Shown: piece by piece, positions 17,933 to 27,916 of the stretch
How positions within the stretch are numbered: position 1 is the stretch's first letter
Layout: every line of letters begins with the position of its first letter
NCBI RefSeq assembly: GCF_900156315.1
Contig: NZ_FTNI01000007.1
Location: 137,839-201,838 of the forward strand
From: Microbispora rosea
GTDB lineage: Bacteria; Actinomycetota; Actinomycetes; Streptosporangiales; Streptosporangiaceae
DNA: 64,000 nucleotides
Direction of reading: 5' to 3'
Position numbers and translations under genes: made by a program
The notes under the pieces: model-generated
What the model was told of the DNA's origin: nothing
What the model saw: only the letters and a program-made list of their open reading frames with translations
Database searches by the model: none

Positions 17933-19846
17933 GTGGGGATTCTGGAGACGATCAAGGACCCGCTCGACGTGAAGCGTCTTGAGGCCGGGGAGTTGCCCGC
18001 GCTGGCGGCGGAGATCCGCGATCTGCTGGTCTCCACAGTCGCGAGGAACGCAGGCCACCTCGGGCCCAACCTCGGCGTCGTCGAGCTGACCATCGCCCTC
18101 CACAGGGTCTTCGACTCGCCGCGCGACCCGATCCTGTTCGACACCGGCCACCAGTCGTACGTGCACAAGCTGCTGACCGGGCGGGCCGGCCAGTTCGGCA
18201 CGCTGCGGCAGGAGGGCGGCCTGTCGGGGTACCCCAGCCGGGCCGAGTCGGAGCACGACTTCATCGAGAACTCGCACGCCTCCACCGTCCTGTCGTACGC
18301 CGACGGGCTGGCCAAGGCGCTCGTACTGCGCGGCGACGCGGACCATACGGTGGTCGGGGTGATCGGCGACGGCGCGCTGACCGGCGGCATGGCCTGGGAG
18401 GCGCTGAACAACATCGCCGGGCGCAAGGACCTGCCGCTGATCATCGTGGTCAACGACAACGGCCGCTCCTACTCGCCGACGATCGGCGGCCTCGCCTCCC
18501 ATCTGTCGTCCCTGCGGATGAGCCAGGGCTACGAGCACGTGCTCGAACTGGTGAAGAACAACCTCGGCCGGGTGCCCGTGGTCGGCGCGCCGCTGTACGA
18601 CACGCTGCACGGCATCAAGAAGGGCCTGAAGGACATCCTGACCCCGCAGGTCATGTTCGAGGACCTCGGGCTGAAATACGTCGGCCCGATCGACGGCCAC
18701 GACGAGGGCGCGGTGGAGGCCGCGCTGCGCCGCGCCAGGGGCTTCCGCGGGCCCGTCATCGTCCACGTGCTCACCCGCAAGGGCAACGGCTACACGCACG
18801 CGGAGAACCACGACGAGGACTGCTTCCACTCGCCGCAGCCCTTCGACATCGAGACCGGCGAGGAGCGGCCCAAGCCGCACAGCTGGACCAACGTGTTCAG
18901 CGACGAGATGGTCAAGGTCGGCGCCGAGCGGAAGGACGTCGTCGCGATCACCGCGGCGATGCTCCACCCCACCGGCCTGGCGGCGTTCGCCGAGGCGTAC
19001 CCGGACCGCATCTACGACGTGGGCATCGCCGAGCAGCACGCCCTGACCAGTGCCGCGGGGCTCGCGATGGGCGGTCTTCACCCGGTCGTGGCGGTCTACG
19101 CGACCTTCCTCAACCGGGCCTTCGACCAGCTCCTGATGGACGTGGCGCTGCACCGGCAGCCGGTCACCGTCGTGCTCGACCGGGCCGGGGTCACCGGCGA
19201 CGACGGGCCGAGCCACAACGGCATGTGGGACCTGTCGATCCTCCAGGTGATCCCCGGGCTGTCGGTCGCCGCCCCTCGCGACGGCGCGCGGCTGCGCGAG
19301 CTGCTGGCCGAGGCGGTCGCGATCGAGGACGGCCCGTCGGTGATCCGTTTCCCCAAGGGTGCCCTGCCCAAGGACGTGGAGGCCGTCGGCAAGCTCGGCG
19401 AGATGGACGTGCTCCGCACCGGCGACGCCGACGTGCTGCTGGTCGCGGTCGGCCCGATGGCCGAGGTCTGCATGGAGGCCGCCACCCTCCTCGACGCGCA
19501 GGGCATCTCGGCCACCGTGGTGGACCCGCGCTGGGTGAAGCCGCTGGACGAGGCTCTGGTGCTGGCCGCCGCCGCGCACAAGCTGGTCGTCGTGGTGGAG
19601 GACAACGGCCGGGTCGGCGGCGTGGGCGACGCCGTGGCGCGCCTGCTGCGCGACGCCGACGTGGACGTGCCGGTGCGGACCTACGGCATCCCCCAGCGCT
19701 TCCTCGACCACGCCAAGCGGGTCAAGATCCTCTCCGAGATCGGCCTGACCGGGCAGGACCTCGCCCGTCAGATCACCGAGGCCGTGGCGCGCAGGTCGCA
19801 GGTGATGGAGAGCCATCCGGCGCGGCTCGTGCAGCCCACGGATTGA
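17933..19846 (+). CDS. dxs: 1-deoxy-D-xylulose-5-phosphate synthase (637 aa)
   Basis: First enzyme of the MEP isoprenoid pathway; it condenses pyruvate and glyceraldehyde 3-phosphate using thiamine diphosphate. Visible motifs are [12 protein letters not shown] (residues about 41-52), F-D-T-G-H-Q-S-Y, the ThDP motif [16 protein letters not shown] near 145-160, and G-I-A-E-Q-H-A with D-G-P-S-H-N-G in the pyrimidine domain. The GTG start is used after GGAAGGATGA. The length matches the family. It is transcribed alone, 66 bp before the amino-acid permease. Confidence 0.97.
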   Translation: MGILETIKDPLDVKRLEAGELPALAAEIRDLLVSTVARNAGHLGPNLGVVELTIALHRVFDSPRDPILFDTGHQSYVHKLLTGRAGQFGTLRQEGGLSGYPSRAESEHDFIENSHASTVLSYADGLAKALVLRGDADHTVVGVIGDGALTGGMAWEALNNIAGRKDLPLIIVVNDNGRSYSPTIGGLASHLSSLRMSQGYEHVLELVKNNLGRVPVVGAPLYDTLHGIKKGLKDILTPQVMFEDLGLKYVGPIDGHDEGAVEAALRRARGFRGPVIVHVLTRKGNGYTHAENHDEDCFHSPQPFDIETGEERPKPHSWTNVFSDEMVKVGAERKDVVAITAAMLHPTGLAAFAEAYPDRIYDVGIAEQHALTSAAGLAMGGLHPVVAVYATFLNRAFDQLLMDVALHRQPVTVVLDRAGVTGDDGPSHNGMWDLSILQVIPGLSVAAPRDGARLRELLAEAVAIEDGPSVIRFPKGALPKDVEAVGKLGEMDVLRTGDADVLLVAVGPMAEVCMEAATLLDAQGISATVVDPRWVKPLDEALVLAAAAHKLVVVVEDNGRVGGVGDAVARLLRDADVDVPVRTYGIPQRFLDHAKRVKILSEIGLTGQDLARQITEAVARRSQVMESHPARLVQPTD

Positions 19847-19912
19847 TAACCAGGAGTAATACCGGTGTGACCGGGAAGTCTGCAGGTCATCGACGTGATG
19901 AGGAGCCTGCGG

Positions 19913-21394
19913 ATGAGCCTTTTCCGGACGAAGCCGGTCGAACAGTCGATTGAGGATGCCGAAGGCGGCGAGCATCGGCTCAGACGCAGCCTGAGCGCGC
20001 TCGATCTCACCGTCTTCGGCATCGGCGTCATCGTGGGCACCGGCATCTTCGTGCTGACCGGCGTGGCGGCGCGTAACACGGCCGGTCCGGCCGTCGCGAT
20101 CTCCTTCGTGGTCGCCGGAATCGTGTGCGCGCTCGCCGCACTGTGCTACGCCGAGTTCGCCGCCACGGTCCCGGTCGCCGGCTCGGCCTACACCTACGCG
20201 TACGCCACGATCGGCGAGTTCCCGGCCTGGATCATCGGCTGGGACCTGATGCTGGAGCTGGCGCTGGGGGCGGCGGTGGTCGCCTCGGGCTGGTCGGGCT
20301 ACTTCGCCTCGCTGCTGAAGAACTTCGGGATCTACCTGCCGTCGTCCATCGCCGGGGACGAGGCCGTGTTCAACATCCCGGCGGCGCTGATCGTGATCGT
20401 GCTGACCGGGGTGCTGGTGGCCGGGATCAAGATGTCGGCCCGGTTCAACGGCGCCATGGTGGCGGTCAAGCTGGCCGTCGTGCTGCTCGTGATCATCGCC
20501 GGGATGTTCTTCATCAAGGGGGCCAACTACCGGCCGTTCGTCCCGCCGTCCCACCACATGGCCGCAGGGGAGGGCATGAAGGCCCCCCTCATCCAGGTGC
20601 TGTTCGGCGTGGAGCCGGTCGCGTACGGCGTCTTCGGCGTCTTCACCGCCGCCGCCCTGGTGTTCTTCGCCTACATCGGCTTCGACGTCGTGGCGACCGC
20701 GGCCGAGGAGACCCGCCGCCCGCAGCGCGACCTGCCCATCGGGATCATCGCCTCGCTGGTCGTCTGCACGATCCTCTACGTGGCGGTCTCGCTCGTGGTC
20801 GTCGGCATGCAGCACTACTCGGAGCTCAGCGCGTCGGCCCCGCTCGCCGACGCGTTCCGGTCGGTGGGCCAGCCCTGGATGGCGACGCTGATCAGCGTCG
20901 GAGCCATCGCCGGGCTCACCACCGTCGTGATGATCCTCATGCTGGGCCAGAGCCGGGTGCTGTTCGCGATGTGCCGGGACAGCCTGCTGCCCAGGTCCCT
21001 CGCCAAGGTCCACCCGACGTTCCGCACGCCGTACCGGATCACGATCGTCATCGGCGCCGCCACCGCGCTGCTCGCCGCGCTGATCCCGCTGAGCGCCATC
21101 GCGGAGCTGGTGAACATCGGCACGCTGTTCGCGTTCGTGATCGTCGCGATGGCGGTGGTGGTGCTGCGCAGGACCCGCCCCGACCTGCCCCGCTCCTTCC
21201 GCACGCCGTTCGTGCCGGTGGTGCCGATCCTGTCGGTGCTGGCCTCGGCCTACCTGATGCTCAACCTGCCCGTGGAGACCTGGATCCGGTTCTTCGCGTG
21301 GATGGTCGTCGGCGCCGTCGTCTACTTCCTGTACGGCCGCCGCCGCAGCAGGGTGGCCGCTACAACCCCTGGGGAAGCAGTCCTCGAACGGTGA
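19913..21394 (+). CDS. APC-family amino acid permease (493 aa)
   Basis: Twelve or so transmembrane segments with the APC signature F-G-I-G-V-I-V-G-T-G-I-F-V-L-T-G (residues about 35-50) and the internal G-F-D-V-V-A-T-A-A-E-E near 255-265. It resembles cationic or broad-range amino acid permeases of the CAT/YfnA type; the substrate is not decidable. ATG 19913 is favoured because GAGGAG lies 9 bases upstream; a further Met at 19895 has no such site. A position after dxs is also seen in Streptomyces. Its 3' end overlaps the convergent LysE gene by 35 bp. Confidence 0.9.
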   Translation: MSLFRTKPVEQSIEDAEGGEHRLRRSLSALDLTVFGIGVIVGTGIFVLTGVAARNTAGPAVAISFVVAGIVCALAALCYAEFAATVPVAGSAYTYAYATIGEFPAWIIGWDLMLELALGAAVVASGWSGYFASLLKNFGIYLPSSIAGDEAVFNIPAALIVIVLTGVLVAGIKMSARFNGAMVAVKLAVVLLVIIAGMFFIKGANYRPFVPPSHHMAAGEGMKAPLIQVLFGVEPVAYGVFGVFTAAALVFFAYIGFDVVATAAEETRRPQRDLPIGIIASLVVCTILYVAVSLVVVGMQHYSELSASAPLADAFRSVGQPWMATLISVGAIAGLTTVVMILMLGQSRVLFAMCRDSLLPRSLAKVHPTFRTPYRITIVIGAATALLAALIPLSAIAELVNIGTLFAFVIVAMAVVVLRRTRPDLPRSFRTPFVPVVPILSVLASAYLMLNLPVETWIRFFAWMVVGAVVYFLYGRRRSRVAATTPGEAVLER

Positions 21395-21980
21395 GCACGG
21401 CGCCGACGGCGGCCAGCAGCGCGCCGCTCGCGCCCAGCAGCAGGCGATAGCCGCGGGGGGTCAGCCGATGCCGGCCGGCCCCCACGGCCCCCGCCAGCGC
21501 CACCTTGGAGCCCACCAGGACCAGATAGAACCCGCCCACGAAGACCAGCGCGTACGCCGGGGCGTGATCCCACGCGGAGACGAAGATCGGTGAGCCCACC
21601 GCGATCCAGAACAGCCAGGGGTGCGGGTTGAGCAGGTTCACCACCACGCCCCGCAGGACCTCCCGGGCCGAGGAGGGCGCGTCCTCGCCGGGGCGGGGCG
21701 GCAGGGCCGTACGGGCCTCGCGCAGCGTCTCCACGCCCAGGTACACGACGTAGAGCCCGCCTCCGACCGACAGCACGCGCAGGAGCACCGGCGGCAGCGC
21801 CCCGACCGCCGTCACGGCGAGCAGCACCACGGGCAGGTCGGACAGCAAGGGCACGCAGGCCAGGCGCACTCCCGAGCGGAACCCGCCGCGCAGGCTCGCC
21901 GTGATGACGAGCGTCAGCAGCGCGCCCGGCGTGACTCCCGCCCCCAGACCGAGGCTGAGCCCCATCAGCAGTTCCGTCAC
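21360..21980 (-). CDS. LysE/RhtB-family exporter (206 aa)
   Basis: Six hydrophobic segments and the LysE-family opening G-L-S-L-G-L-G-A-G-V-T-P-G-A-L-L-T, followed by the membrane motif N-L-L-N-P-H-P-W-L-F near residue 120. Such proteins export amino acids or related metabolites. I use GTG 21980 because GGGAGG stands just upstream; an ATG at 22007 would add nine charged residues. It is convergent with the amino acid permease, so importer and exporter share an overlapping 3' end. Confidence 0.86.
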   Translation of the reverse strand: MTELLMGLSLGLGAGVTPGALLTLVITASLRGGFRSGVRLACVPLLSDLPVVLLAVTAVGALPPVLLRVLSVGGGLYVVYLGVETLREARTALPPRPGEDAPSSAREVLRGVVVNLLNPHPWLFWIAVGSPIFVSAWDHAPAYALVFVGGFYLVLVGSKVALAGAVGAGRHRLTPRGYRLLLGASGALLAAVGAVLTVRGLLPQGL

Positions 21981-22111
21981 GCCGGTAACCTCCCGTTTCG
22001 TCCGCACGAGAGGCTATCGTCGGCCGGTCAGGGCGAGCACGCGGCCCGCCTTGGGCGAACCTCCGGTCCCGGCCGGCCTCTGACGAGTGTTCCGGGACGG
22101 ACCCGGCCGAT

Positions 22112-22483
22112 TCAGCGAGGCGTCAGTTGCTGGGCGCGGTGGACACGGTTGACCTCGATGAGCCGGTCGAGGGCGTCGCGGGCCTCGGCGAGTTCGTCGA
22201 TGTGCCGGCTGATCCGGTCCCGCTCCTGGACCAGCCGCTCGAACGCCTCGTCGGAGTTCTGCTCGCTCGGCGTGTCGACACAGGGGAGCACTTCGGCGAT
22301 CGTCCGGCTGGAGAGCCCCGCGCCGTACATGCGCTGGATGAGCCGTACGCGCTCGACCTCGTCGTCGGTGTAGTGGCGCTGACCGCTGAGGCTGCGCGTG
22401 CTGGTCAGCAGGCCCTGCTCCTCGTAGTAGCGCAGGGAACGGACGCTCACCCCGGCCCGCGCCGCCAGCTCGCCGATCCGCAT
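22112..22483 (-). CDS. MerR-family regulator (123 aa)
   Basis: Typical MerR layout. The helix-turn-helix covers residues 1-37 (M-R-I-G-E-L-A-A-R-A-G-V-S-V-R-S-L-R-Y-Y-E-E-Q-G), the wing 38-70 (R-H-Y-T-D-D-E-V-E-R-V), and a coiled-coil dimerisation helix about 80-112. A single Cys (near residue 67) does not suggest metal sensing. It diverges from the broken flavin oxidoreductase gene, with a MerR-style operator between them, so it probably controlled that gene. Confidence 0.92.
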   Translation of the reverse strand: MRIGELAARAGVSVRSLRYYEEQGLLTSTRSLSGQRHYTDDEVERVRLIQRMYGAGLSSRTIAEVLPCVDTPSEQNSDEAFERLVQERDRISRHIDELAEARDALDRLIEVNRVHRAQQLTPR

Positions 22484-22518
22484 CGTCGTGCCTCCTGTCG
22501 AAAACTCGGCTCAAACAC

Positions 22519-22550
22519 TTGCATCTGACGTCAATGTCAGGTCTTAGCGT
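22519..22550 (+). promoter_or_regulatory. MerR-type promoter/operator
   Basis: TTGCAT (22519-22524) serves as -35. An inverted repeat CTGAC-N6-GTCAG (22525-22540) fills the spacer, and a TAGCGT-like -10 lies at about 22545-22550, giving a long spacer of about 20 bp. This is the arrangement MerR activators need. It faces the flavin oxidoreductase pseudogene. Confidence 0.6.
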
Positions 22551-22612
22551 AGTCGCGTGTCCAGCCGGCGGACGCGACCATCCGCAGGAACGTCTGGAAA
22601 GGGCACGTAGGA

Positions 22613-23687
22613 ATGACGACCCTTTTCGACCGCTACCGGCTCGGTTCGCTGACCCTGCCCAACCGTGTGGTGATGGCCCCGATGACCCGGGTCCGTGCGG
22701 CCGTGGGCGGCCTGGCGACACCGTCGATGGCGGCTTACTACGCCCAGCGCGGCACCGCCGGGCTCATCGTGACCGAGGGGGTGCAGCCGAGCCTCGTGGG
22801 GCACTCCAATCCGGGCACCCCGGGGCTGCACACCGACGAGCAGGTCGCGTCGTCGGCGGCCGGTCACCGACGCCGTCCACGCCAACGGCGGCCGCGTCTT
22901 CGCCCAGATCATGCACGGGTGCCGCGTCTCCCACCCCGACACCACGGGGATGCGGCCCGTGGGCCCCTCGGCCGTCGCCGCCCCCGGCGAGGTGTTCACC
23001 CCGTCGGGGCCCAAGCCGGCGCCCGTGCCGAGAGCGCTGGAGACCGCCGAGGTGCCCGAGCACGCCCTGTCCTACGCGCGGGCCGCCGTGCGAGCCGTCG
23101 ACGCCGGCTTCGACGGCGTGGAACTGCACGGCGCGAACGGATATCTCATCTCCCAGTTCCTGTCGAGCACCGCCAACCTGCGCACCGACGCGTACGGCGG
23201 GTCGATCGCGGGCCGCATCCGCTTCGCCGTGGAGGCGGTGACGGCGACCGTGAAGGCGGTGGGCGGCGACCGCACGGGCATCCGGCTCTCGCCGGGCGCG
23301 GGCTTCTGGGGCGCGGAGGAGAGCGACGTCCCCGAGCTGTACGGCGCGCTGCTCGCCGAGCTGGCTCCCCTGGACCTGGCCTACATTCACCTTGAGGCCA
23401 CCACGGACGAGGACGTGCTGGTCGAACTGCGCAAGGCCTGGCCCGGCACGCTCATCGTCAACCCGGTCCTCCCGATGGGTCCCCGGAAGGCGGACAAGGC
23501 CGCGGCCGATCACTGGCTGGGGCTCGGCGCCGACCTGATCAGCTTCGGCCGCGCGTTCATCGCCAATCCCGACCTGGTGGAGCGGCTGCGCCAGGGGCTT
23601 CCCGTCGCGCCGGACGACGTGTCCACCTGGTATCAGGGCGGCGATGCGGGCTACCTCACCTACCCCGCCTACCGGCACGCGGCCTGA
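22613..23687 (+). pseudogene. Frameshifted Old Yellow Enzyme / NADH:flavin oxidoreductase
   Basis: Residues 1-80 read as the start of an alkene-reductase-type OYE (S-L-T-L-P-N-R-V-V-M-A-P-M-T-R). The frame then breaks near 22854: deleting one C restores W-R-P-V-T-D-A-V-H-A-N-G-G-R-V-F-A-Q-I-M-H, and the rest continues normally to 23687 (N-G-Y-L-I-S-Q-F-L-S-S-T-A-N, then I-S-F-G-R-A-F-I-A-N-P-D near the end). Repaired, the protein would have 357 residues, about normal. In addition the usual H-G-G-R motif reads H-G-C-R. The enzyme would bind FMN and reduce activated C=C bonds. A sequencing error is the alternative to a real lesion. Confidence 0.82.
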
Positions 23688-23772
23688 CCGCGTACGGACC
23701 GCAGCGAGCCGCCCCGCCGATGTGGCGTGGCGGCTCGGTGTTCCGGTTCGGAGCTTCCGGAGGTGGGTCACC

Positions 23773-24257
23773 CTAACCCCGGAAGCGGTAGAGCGCGTTC
23801 CCCCGTTCCAGCAATTCGAACGACAGGCGGATCCCGGTGATCCGCTCCATCAGGACGAAGGCATGGATGCGCCAGTCGTCCAGCGTCTGCTCGCCTGGCA
23901 CGAGGCCTCTTTCGACGTCGGCGTATCTCCCGTGCAGATCGAACAGGCCGCCGAGGTGTTCTTCGATGGGGGCCGTGTCGCCCCGGATGTCGCCGCCGTA
24001 GTCGAACATGCACCGCCTGCGGCCTTCGCGGGCGTAGTACAACCTGCCCCGATAAAGCATCCGGCTGCCTGTCAGGCAAATGGCTTCGCCGCCGGAGGAG
24101 AGCCGGTCGAGCGCATCGAGACCACGATCGCGTCCACCGTGAGGAACCAGGGCGGCTCCCCGGCCAAGAGCAGGAACCTTGGCAGCATGTCCCTCTCAAG
24201 GTCCTCATGCGACTCATCGATCAGGTCTTGCAGGTCGCTCACGATGACATCGACCAC
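23773..24257 (-). pseudogene. Hypothetical gene, apparently frameshifted (about 160 codons)
   Basis: Two minus-strand pieces fit one former protein. The first (GTG 24257) runs through D-L-Q-D-L-I-D-E-S-H-E-D-L and P-W-F-L-T-V-D. The second (to TAG 23773) runs R-M-L-Y-R-G-R-L-Y-Y-A-R-E-G and ends Y-R-F-R-G. In the second frame the sequence upstream of its ATG also reads sensibly (G-L-D-A-L-D-R-L-S-S-G-G-E-A-I-C-L-T-G-S), so the join lies near 24100-24145. Codon use is less GC-biased than in neighbours. I do not recognise the family. It could instead be two small adjacent genes. Confidence 0.5.
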
Positions 24258-24389
24258 ATGCTGGTGCGGGGCCCGGGGCGGGTTCGCGGTCTCGTGGTTC
24301 GCGGGTCCGTGGCGGAAGGCTCGAGCGGAAGGCGCGGACGGACCGCCCGGCGCGGGCCGTGTCGGCTCGGGCCGGGCGGGCCATGCGGG

Positions 24390-26495
24390 TCAGGCCGGTA
24401 CGGACGCCACGCCGGGCTCCAGGAAGCGGGAGCCGGTGACCTCCTCGGAGATGCCCGTACGGTCGAGGTAGGGCGTGATGCCGCCGGTGTGGAACGGCCA
24501 GCCCGCGCCGAGGATCATGCACAGGTCGATGTCCTGCGGCGCGGCGACCACGCCCTCGTCGAGCATGAGCCTGATCTCCTGGGCGAGGGCCCGCAGCGCG
24601 CGCAGCCGCACATCCTCCGCCGCCGAGGGGGACGAGCCGCCCTCGAACAGGGTCCGCACCTCCGGGTCGATCTGGAAGTCCGGGCCGTACATGCCCGGCT
24701 TGCCCGCGGCGACCAGCTTGGCGAGGTTCTCCGAGACGCCGAACCGGTCCGGGAACGCCGCGCGCATGGTCTCGGCGACGTGCAGCGCGACGGCCGGGCC
24801 GACGAGCTGGAGGAGTGCGAACGGCGTCATCGGCAGGCCGAGCGAGTCGAGCGCGTGGTCGGCGACCTCCAGCGGGGTGCCCTCGTCGGCCGCCGCCGTG
24901 ACCTCGCCCATGAACCGCGTCAGCAGCCGGTTGACGACGAACGCGGGCGCGTCCTTGACCAGCACGCACGACTTCTTCAGCGTCTTGCCGACCGCGAACG
25001 CCGTGGCCAGCGTCGCGTCGTCGGTGGCGGCGCCCCGGACGATCTCCAGCAGCGGCAGCACCGCGACCGGGTTGAAGAAGTGGAAGCCCACGACCCGCTC
25101 GGGGTGGCGCAGGCCGGCCGCCATGTCGGTGACCGACAGCGACGAGGTGTTGGTGGCGAGCACGCAGGTGCCGGAGACGACCTCCTCCACCTCGGCGAAG
25201 ACCTTCTGCTTCACGCCGAGGTCCTCGAACACCGCCTCGATCACGAAGTCGGCGTCGGCGAAGGCGTCCTTGGTCAGCGACCCGGTCACCAGGCCCTTCA
25301 GCCGGTTGGCCTGGTCGGCGGAGATCCGGCCCTTGCCCAGCAGCTTGTCGACCTCGGCGTGGACGTAGCCGACGCCCTTGTCGAGCCGGGCCTGGTCGAG
25401 GTCGGTGAGCACGACCGGGACCTCCAGGCGGCGGGCGAACAGCAGCGCGAGCTGCGAGGCCATCAGCCCGGCGCCCACCACGCCGACCTTGGTGACCGGG
25501 CGGGCGAGCGACCTGTCCGGCGCGCCGGCCGGCCGCTTGGCCCGGCGCTGCACCAGGTCGAAGGCGTACAGCCCGGCCCGCAGCTCGTCGCTCATGAGCA
25601 GGTCGGCCAGCGCCTCGTCCTCCGCGGCGAAGCCCTCGTCGCGCGACGCCGTACGGGCCAGGGCCACGAGGTCGAGCGCCCGGTACGGCGCGGGGGAGGC
25701 CCCCCGCAGCTTGAGGTCCACGAGGGTCCTGGCCTGGTCGATCACCGGGGCCCAGTCCTCGGCGGTGTGGTCGGTCCGCTCGACGGTCACCTCGCCGCGC
25801 AGCACCTGGGCGGCCCACCGCAGCGACTCCTCGACGAAGTCGGCGGGCTCGAACATCGCGTCGGCGATGCCGAGGGCGTACGCGTCACGGCCCTTGATCA
25901 TGCGGTTCTGCGACAGCGGGTTCTCGATGACGAGCTTGAGCGCCTTCTCCGGGCCGATCAGGCGGGGGAGCAGCTGGGTGCCGCCCCACCCGGGCACCAG
26001 GCCGAGGAAGCACTCCGGCAGCGCGATCGCCGGGACGCCGGACGACACGGTGCGGTAGGTGCAGTGCAGGGCGATCTCCAGCCCGCCGCCCATCGCCGCG
26101 CCGTTGACGAACGCGAACGACGGCACGTCCAGCTCGCCGAGACGGCGGAACACGTGGTGGCCGAGCCGCCCGATGGCGAGCGCCTCCTCGCGGGAGGACA
26201 CCGCCGCCGCGCCCTTGAGGTCGGCCCCGACGGCGAAGATGAACGGCTTGCCGACGACGCCGACGGCCGCGAGATCGGAGCGCGCGGCGATCGCGTCCAG
26301 CGCGTCGTTCAGCGCGAGCAGGCCGTGCGGGCCGAAGGTGTTCGGCTTGGTGTGGTCGAGGCCGTTGTCGAGCGTGATCAGGGCCATCGTGCCCGCGCCG
26401 TACGGAAGCTCGACGTCGCGCACGAGCGCCTTGGTGACGACCTCGTCGGCGTTCTTGCCCTCCAGGAGGGCCCTGCTGGTGTCGAGGGTGCTCAT
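24390..26495 (-). CDS. fadB: Fatty-acid oxidation multifunctional protein: enoyl-CoA hydratase / 3-hydroxyacyl-CoA dehydrogenase (701 aa)
   Basis: The N-terminal crotonase domain has A-A-M-G-G-G-L-E-I-A-L-H near residue 125 and E-C-F-L-G-L-V-P-G-W-G-G-T near 155. The Rossmann domain starts V-G-V-V-G-A-G-L-M-A-S near 335, and C-terminal 3-hydroxyacyl-CoA dehydrogenase domains follow (N-R-L-L-T-R near 500). It hydrates enoyl-CoA and oxidises 3-hydroxyacyl-CoA with NAD+. ATG 26495 overlaps the thiolase stop codon (TCATGA), so the pair is one coupled operon encoding a complete beta-oxidation spiral except the acyl-CoA dehydrogenase. Confidence 0.94.
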   Translation of the reverse strand: MSTLDTSRALLEGKNADEVVTKALVRDVELPYGAGTMALITLDNGLDHTKPNTFGPHGLLALNDALDAIAARSDLAAVGVVGKPFIFAVGADLKGAAAVSSREEALAIGRLGHHVFRRLGELDVPSFAFVNGAAMGGGLEIALHCTYRTVSSGVPAIALPECFLGLVPGWGGTQLLPRLIGPEKALKLVIENPLSQNRMIKGRDAYALGIADAMFEPADFVEESLRWAAQVLRGEVTVERTDHTAEDWAPVIDQARTLVDLKLRGASPAPYRALDLVALARTASRDEGFAAEDEALADLLMSDELRAGLYAFDLVQRRAKRPAGAPDRSLARPVTKVGVVGAGLMASQLALLFARRLEVPVVLTDLDQARLDKGVGYVHAEVDKLLGKGRISADQANRLKGLVTGSLTKDAFADADFVIEAVFEDLGVKQKVFAEVEEVVSGTCVLATNTSSLSVTDMAAGLRHPERVVGFHFFNPVAVLPLLEIVRGAATDDATLATAFAVGKTLKKSCVLVKDAPAFVVNRLLTRFMGEVTAAADEGTPLEVADHALDSLGLPMTPFALLQLVGPAVALHVAETMRAAFPDRFGVSENLAKLVAAGKPGMYGPDFQIDPEVRTLFEGGSSPSAAEDVRLRALRALAQEIRLMLDEGVVAAPQDIDLCMILGAGWPFHTGGITPYLDRTGISEEVTGSRFLEPGVASVPA

Positions 26496-27676
26496 GACAG
26501 GTTCTCCCAGATGACGGTGCCGCCCATGCCCATGCCGACGCACATCGTGGTGATCCCGTAGCGGACGTCGGGACGCTCGGCGAACTCGCGCGAGAGCTGC
26601 GTCATCAGCCGGACGCCCGACGAGGCCAGCGGGTGGCCGAACGCGATCGCGCCGCCGTACGGGTTGACGCGCGGGTCGTCGTCGGCGATGCCGAAGTGCT
26701 CCAGGAAGGCCAGCACCTGGACGGCGAACGCCTCGTTGATCTCGAACAGGCCGATGTCGTCGACGGACAGCCCGGCCAGGCGCAGCGCGCGCTCGGTGGA
26801 GGGGATCGGCCCGATGCCCATCACCTCGGGGTCCACGCCGGCGAAGGCGTAGGACACCAGCCGCATGCGCGGGGTCAGGCCCAGCTCCCGGGCCACGTCC
26901 TCGGCGGCCACGATGCAGCCGGTCGCGCCGTCGTTGATGCCGGAGGCGTTGCCCGCCGTGACTCGTCCGTGCGCGCGGAACGGCGTCTTGAGCGTGCGCA
27001 GGCCCTCAAGCGTCGTGCCGGGGCGCGGCGCCTCGTCCACGGTGGCCAGGCCCCAGCCCTCGGCGGCCTTGCGGGCGGCCATCGGCACCAGGTCGCGCTG
27101 GATCCTGCCGTCGGCGTACGCCTTGGCGACCTTCTCCTGGGAGGCGACGGCGAAGGCGTCGGCGCGCTCCTTGGTGATGGACGGGTAGCGGTCGTGCAGG
27201 TTCTCCGCGGTCATGCCCATGACCAGCGCCGAGCCGTCCACGAGCTGCTCGGACAGGAACCGGGGGTTGGGGTCCACCCCTTCGCCCATGGGGTGGCGGC
27301 CCATGTGCTCGACGCCGCCGGCGATGGCCACGTCGTACGCGCCGAAGGAGATGCCGCCCGCCACCGTGGTCACGGCGGTCATCGCGCCGGCGCACATGCG
27401 GTCGATCGCGTAGCCGGGGACCGACTTCGGCAGACCGGCGAGCACCGCCGCGGACCTGCCGATGGTCAGGCCCTGGTCGCCGATCTGGGTGGTGGCCGCG
27501 ATGGCCACCTCGTCCACCCGCTCCGGGGGGAGGCCGGGGTTGCGCCGCATCAGCTCGCGGATGACACGGACTACCAGGTCGTCGGCACGCGTCTCGGCGT
27601 ACAGGCCCTTCGGGCCCGACTTGCCGAAAGGCGTCCGAACGCCGTCGACGAAGACGACTTCACGGGACGCAGGCAC
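26492..27676 (-). CDS. fadA: Acetyl-CoA C-acyltransferase (thiolase, 394 aa)
   Basis: Thiolase with the active-site Cys in D-R-M-C-A-G-A-M near residue 91, the N-E-A-F-A-V motif near 320, G-G-A-I-A-F-G-H-P-L-A-S-S-G near 347-360 and the final C-V-G-M-G-M-G motif with the second catalytic Cys. It cleaves 3-ketoacyl-CoA, releasing acetyl-CoA, and pairs with the multifunctional protein downstream. The start codon is near 27676. Two copies of a GTCGGTA-containing element lie 14-55 bp upstream, consistent with control by a TetR-type fatty-acid regulator encoded elsewhere. Confidence 0.95.
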   Translation of the reverse strand: MPASREVVFVDGVRTPFGKSGPKGLYAETRADDLVVRVIRELMRRNPGLPPERVDEVAIAATTQIGDQGLTIGRSAAVLAGLPKSVPGYAIDRMCAGAMTAVTTVAGGISFGAYDVAIAGGVEHMGRHPMGEGVDPNPRFLSEQLVDGSALVMGMTAENLHDRYPSITKERADAFAVASQEKVAKAYADGRIQRDLVPMAARKAAEGWGLATVDEAPRPGTTLEGLRTLKTPFRAHGRVTAGNASGINDGATGCIVAAEDVARELGLTPRMRLVSYAFAGVDPEVMGIGPIPSTERALRLAGLSVDDIGLFEINEAFAVQVLAFLEHFGIADDDPRVNPYGGAIAFGHPLASSGVRLMTQLSREFAERPDVRYGITTMCVGMGMGGTVIWENLS

Positions 27677-27689
27677 GGGGTTCGCTCCT

Positions 27690-27735
27690 ACTTGTCGGTA
27701 GCTTCCGGCTCTCTATGCTACTGGTCGGTAACCGG
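27690..27735 (-). promoter_or_regulatory. Repeated GTCGGTA operator-like element upstream of fadA
   Basis: ACTTGTCGGTAGC begins at 27690 and ACTGGTCGGTAAC at 27720, 30 bp apart. The second extends to the dyad CGGT-A-ACCG. Position and spacing fit a repressor site over the fadAB promoter. Confidence 0.5.
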
Positions 27736-27849
27736 TCCTGGGATCAGTGGGCCCACCGCGCTTGTGAGTGATCGTTAACAGGGCGGCAACTGGGATGAAT
27801 TAGTACAGGTCCCCGGTGGCGATCTCATTCGGGATGCAACCCCTCAAAT

Positions 27850-27892
27850 CCCAAGAATCACTCCTCTAGCTCTCGCTAGCGGATTTCTTGGG
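27850..27892 (+). other. 43-nt hairpin in the 5' leader of the secreted hydrolase
   Basis: CCCAAGAA (27850-27857) pairs with TTCTTGGG (27885-27892), enclosing a second stem CTAGC-TCTC-GCTAG. It ends 24 bases before the start codon, just before the ribosome binding site. It could control translation or stabilise the mRNA. Confidence 0.55.
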
Positions 27893-27916
27893 GCATTGCA
27901 CTCGGAGAAGAACTTC

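Noticed and set aside
17693-21013. Upstream extension of the zinc peptidase frame by over 1100 codons
   Set aside because: The frame is open only because it is antisense to dxs and the permease; the signal peptide at 17692 defines the real start.
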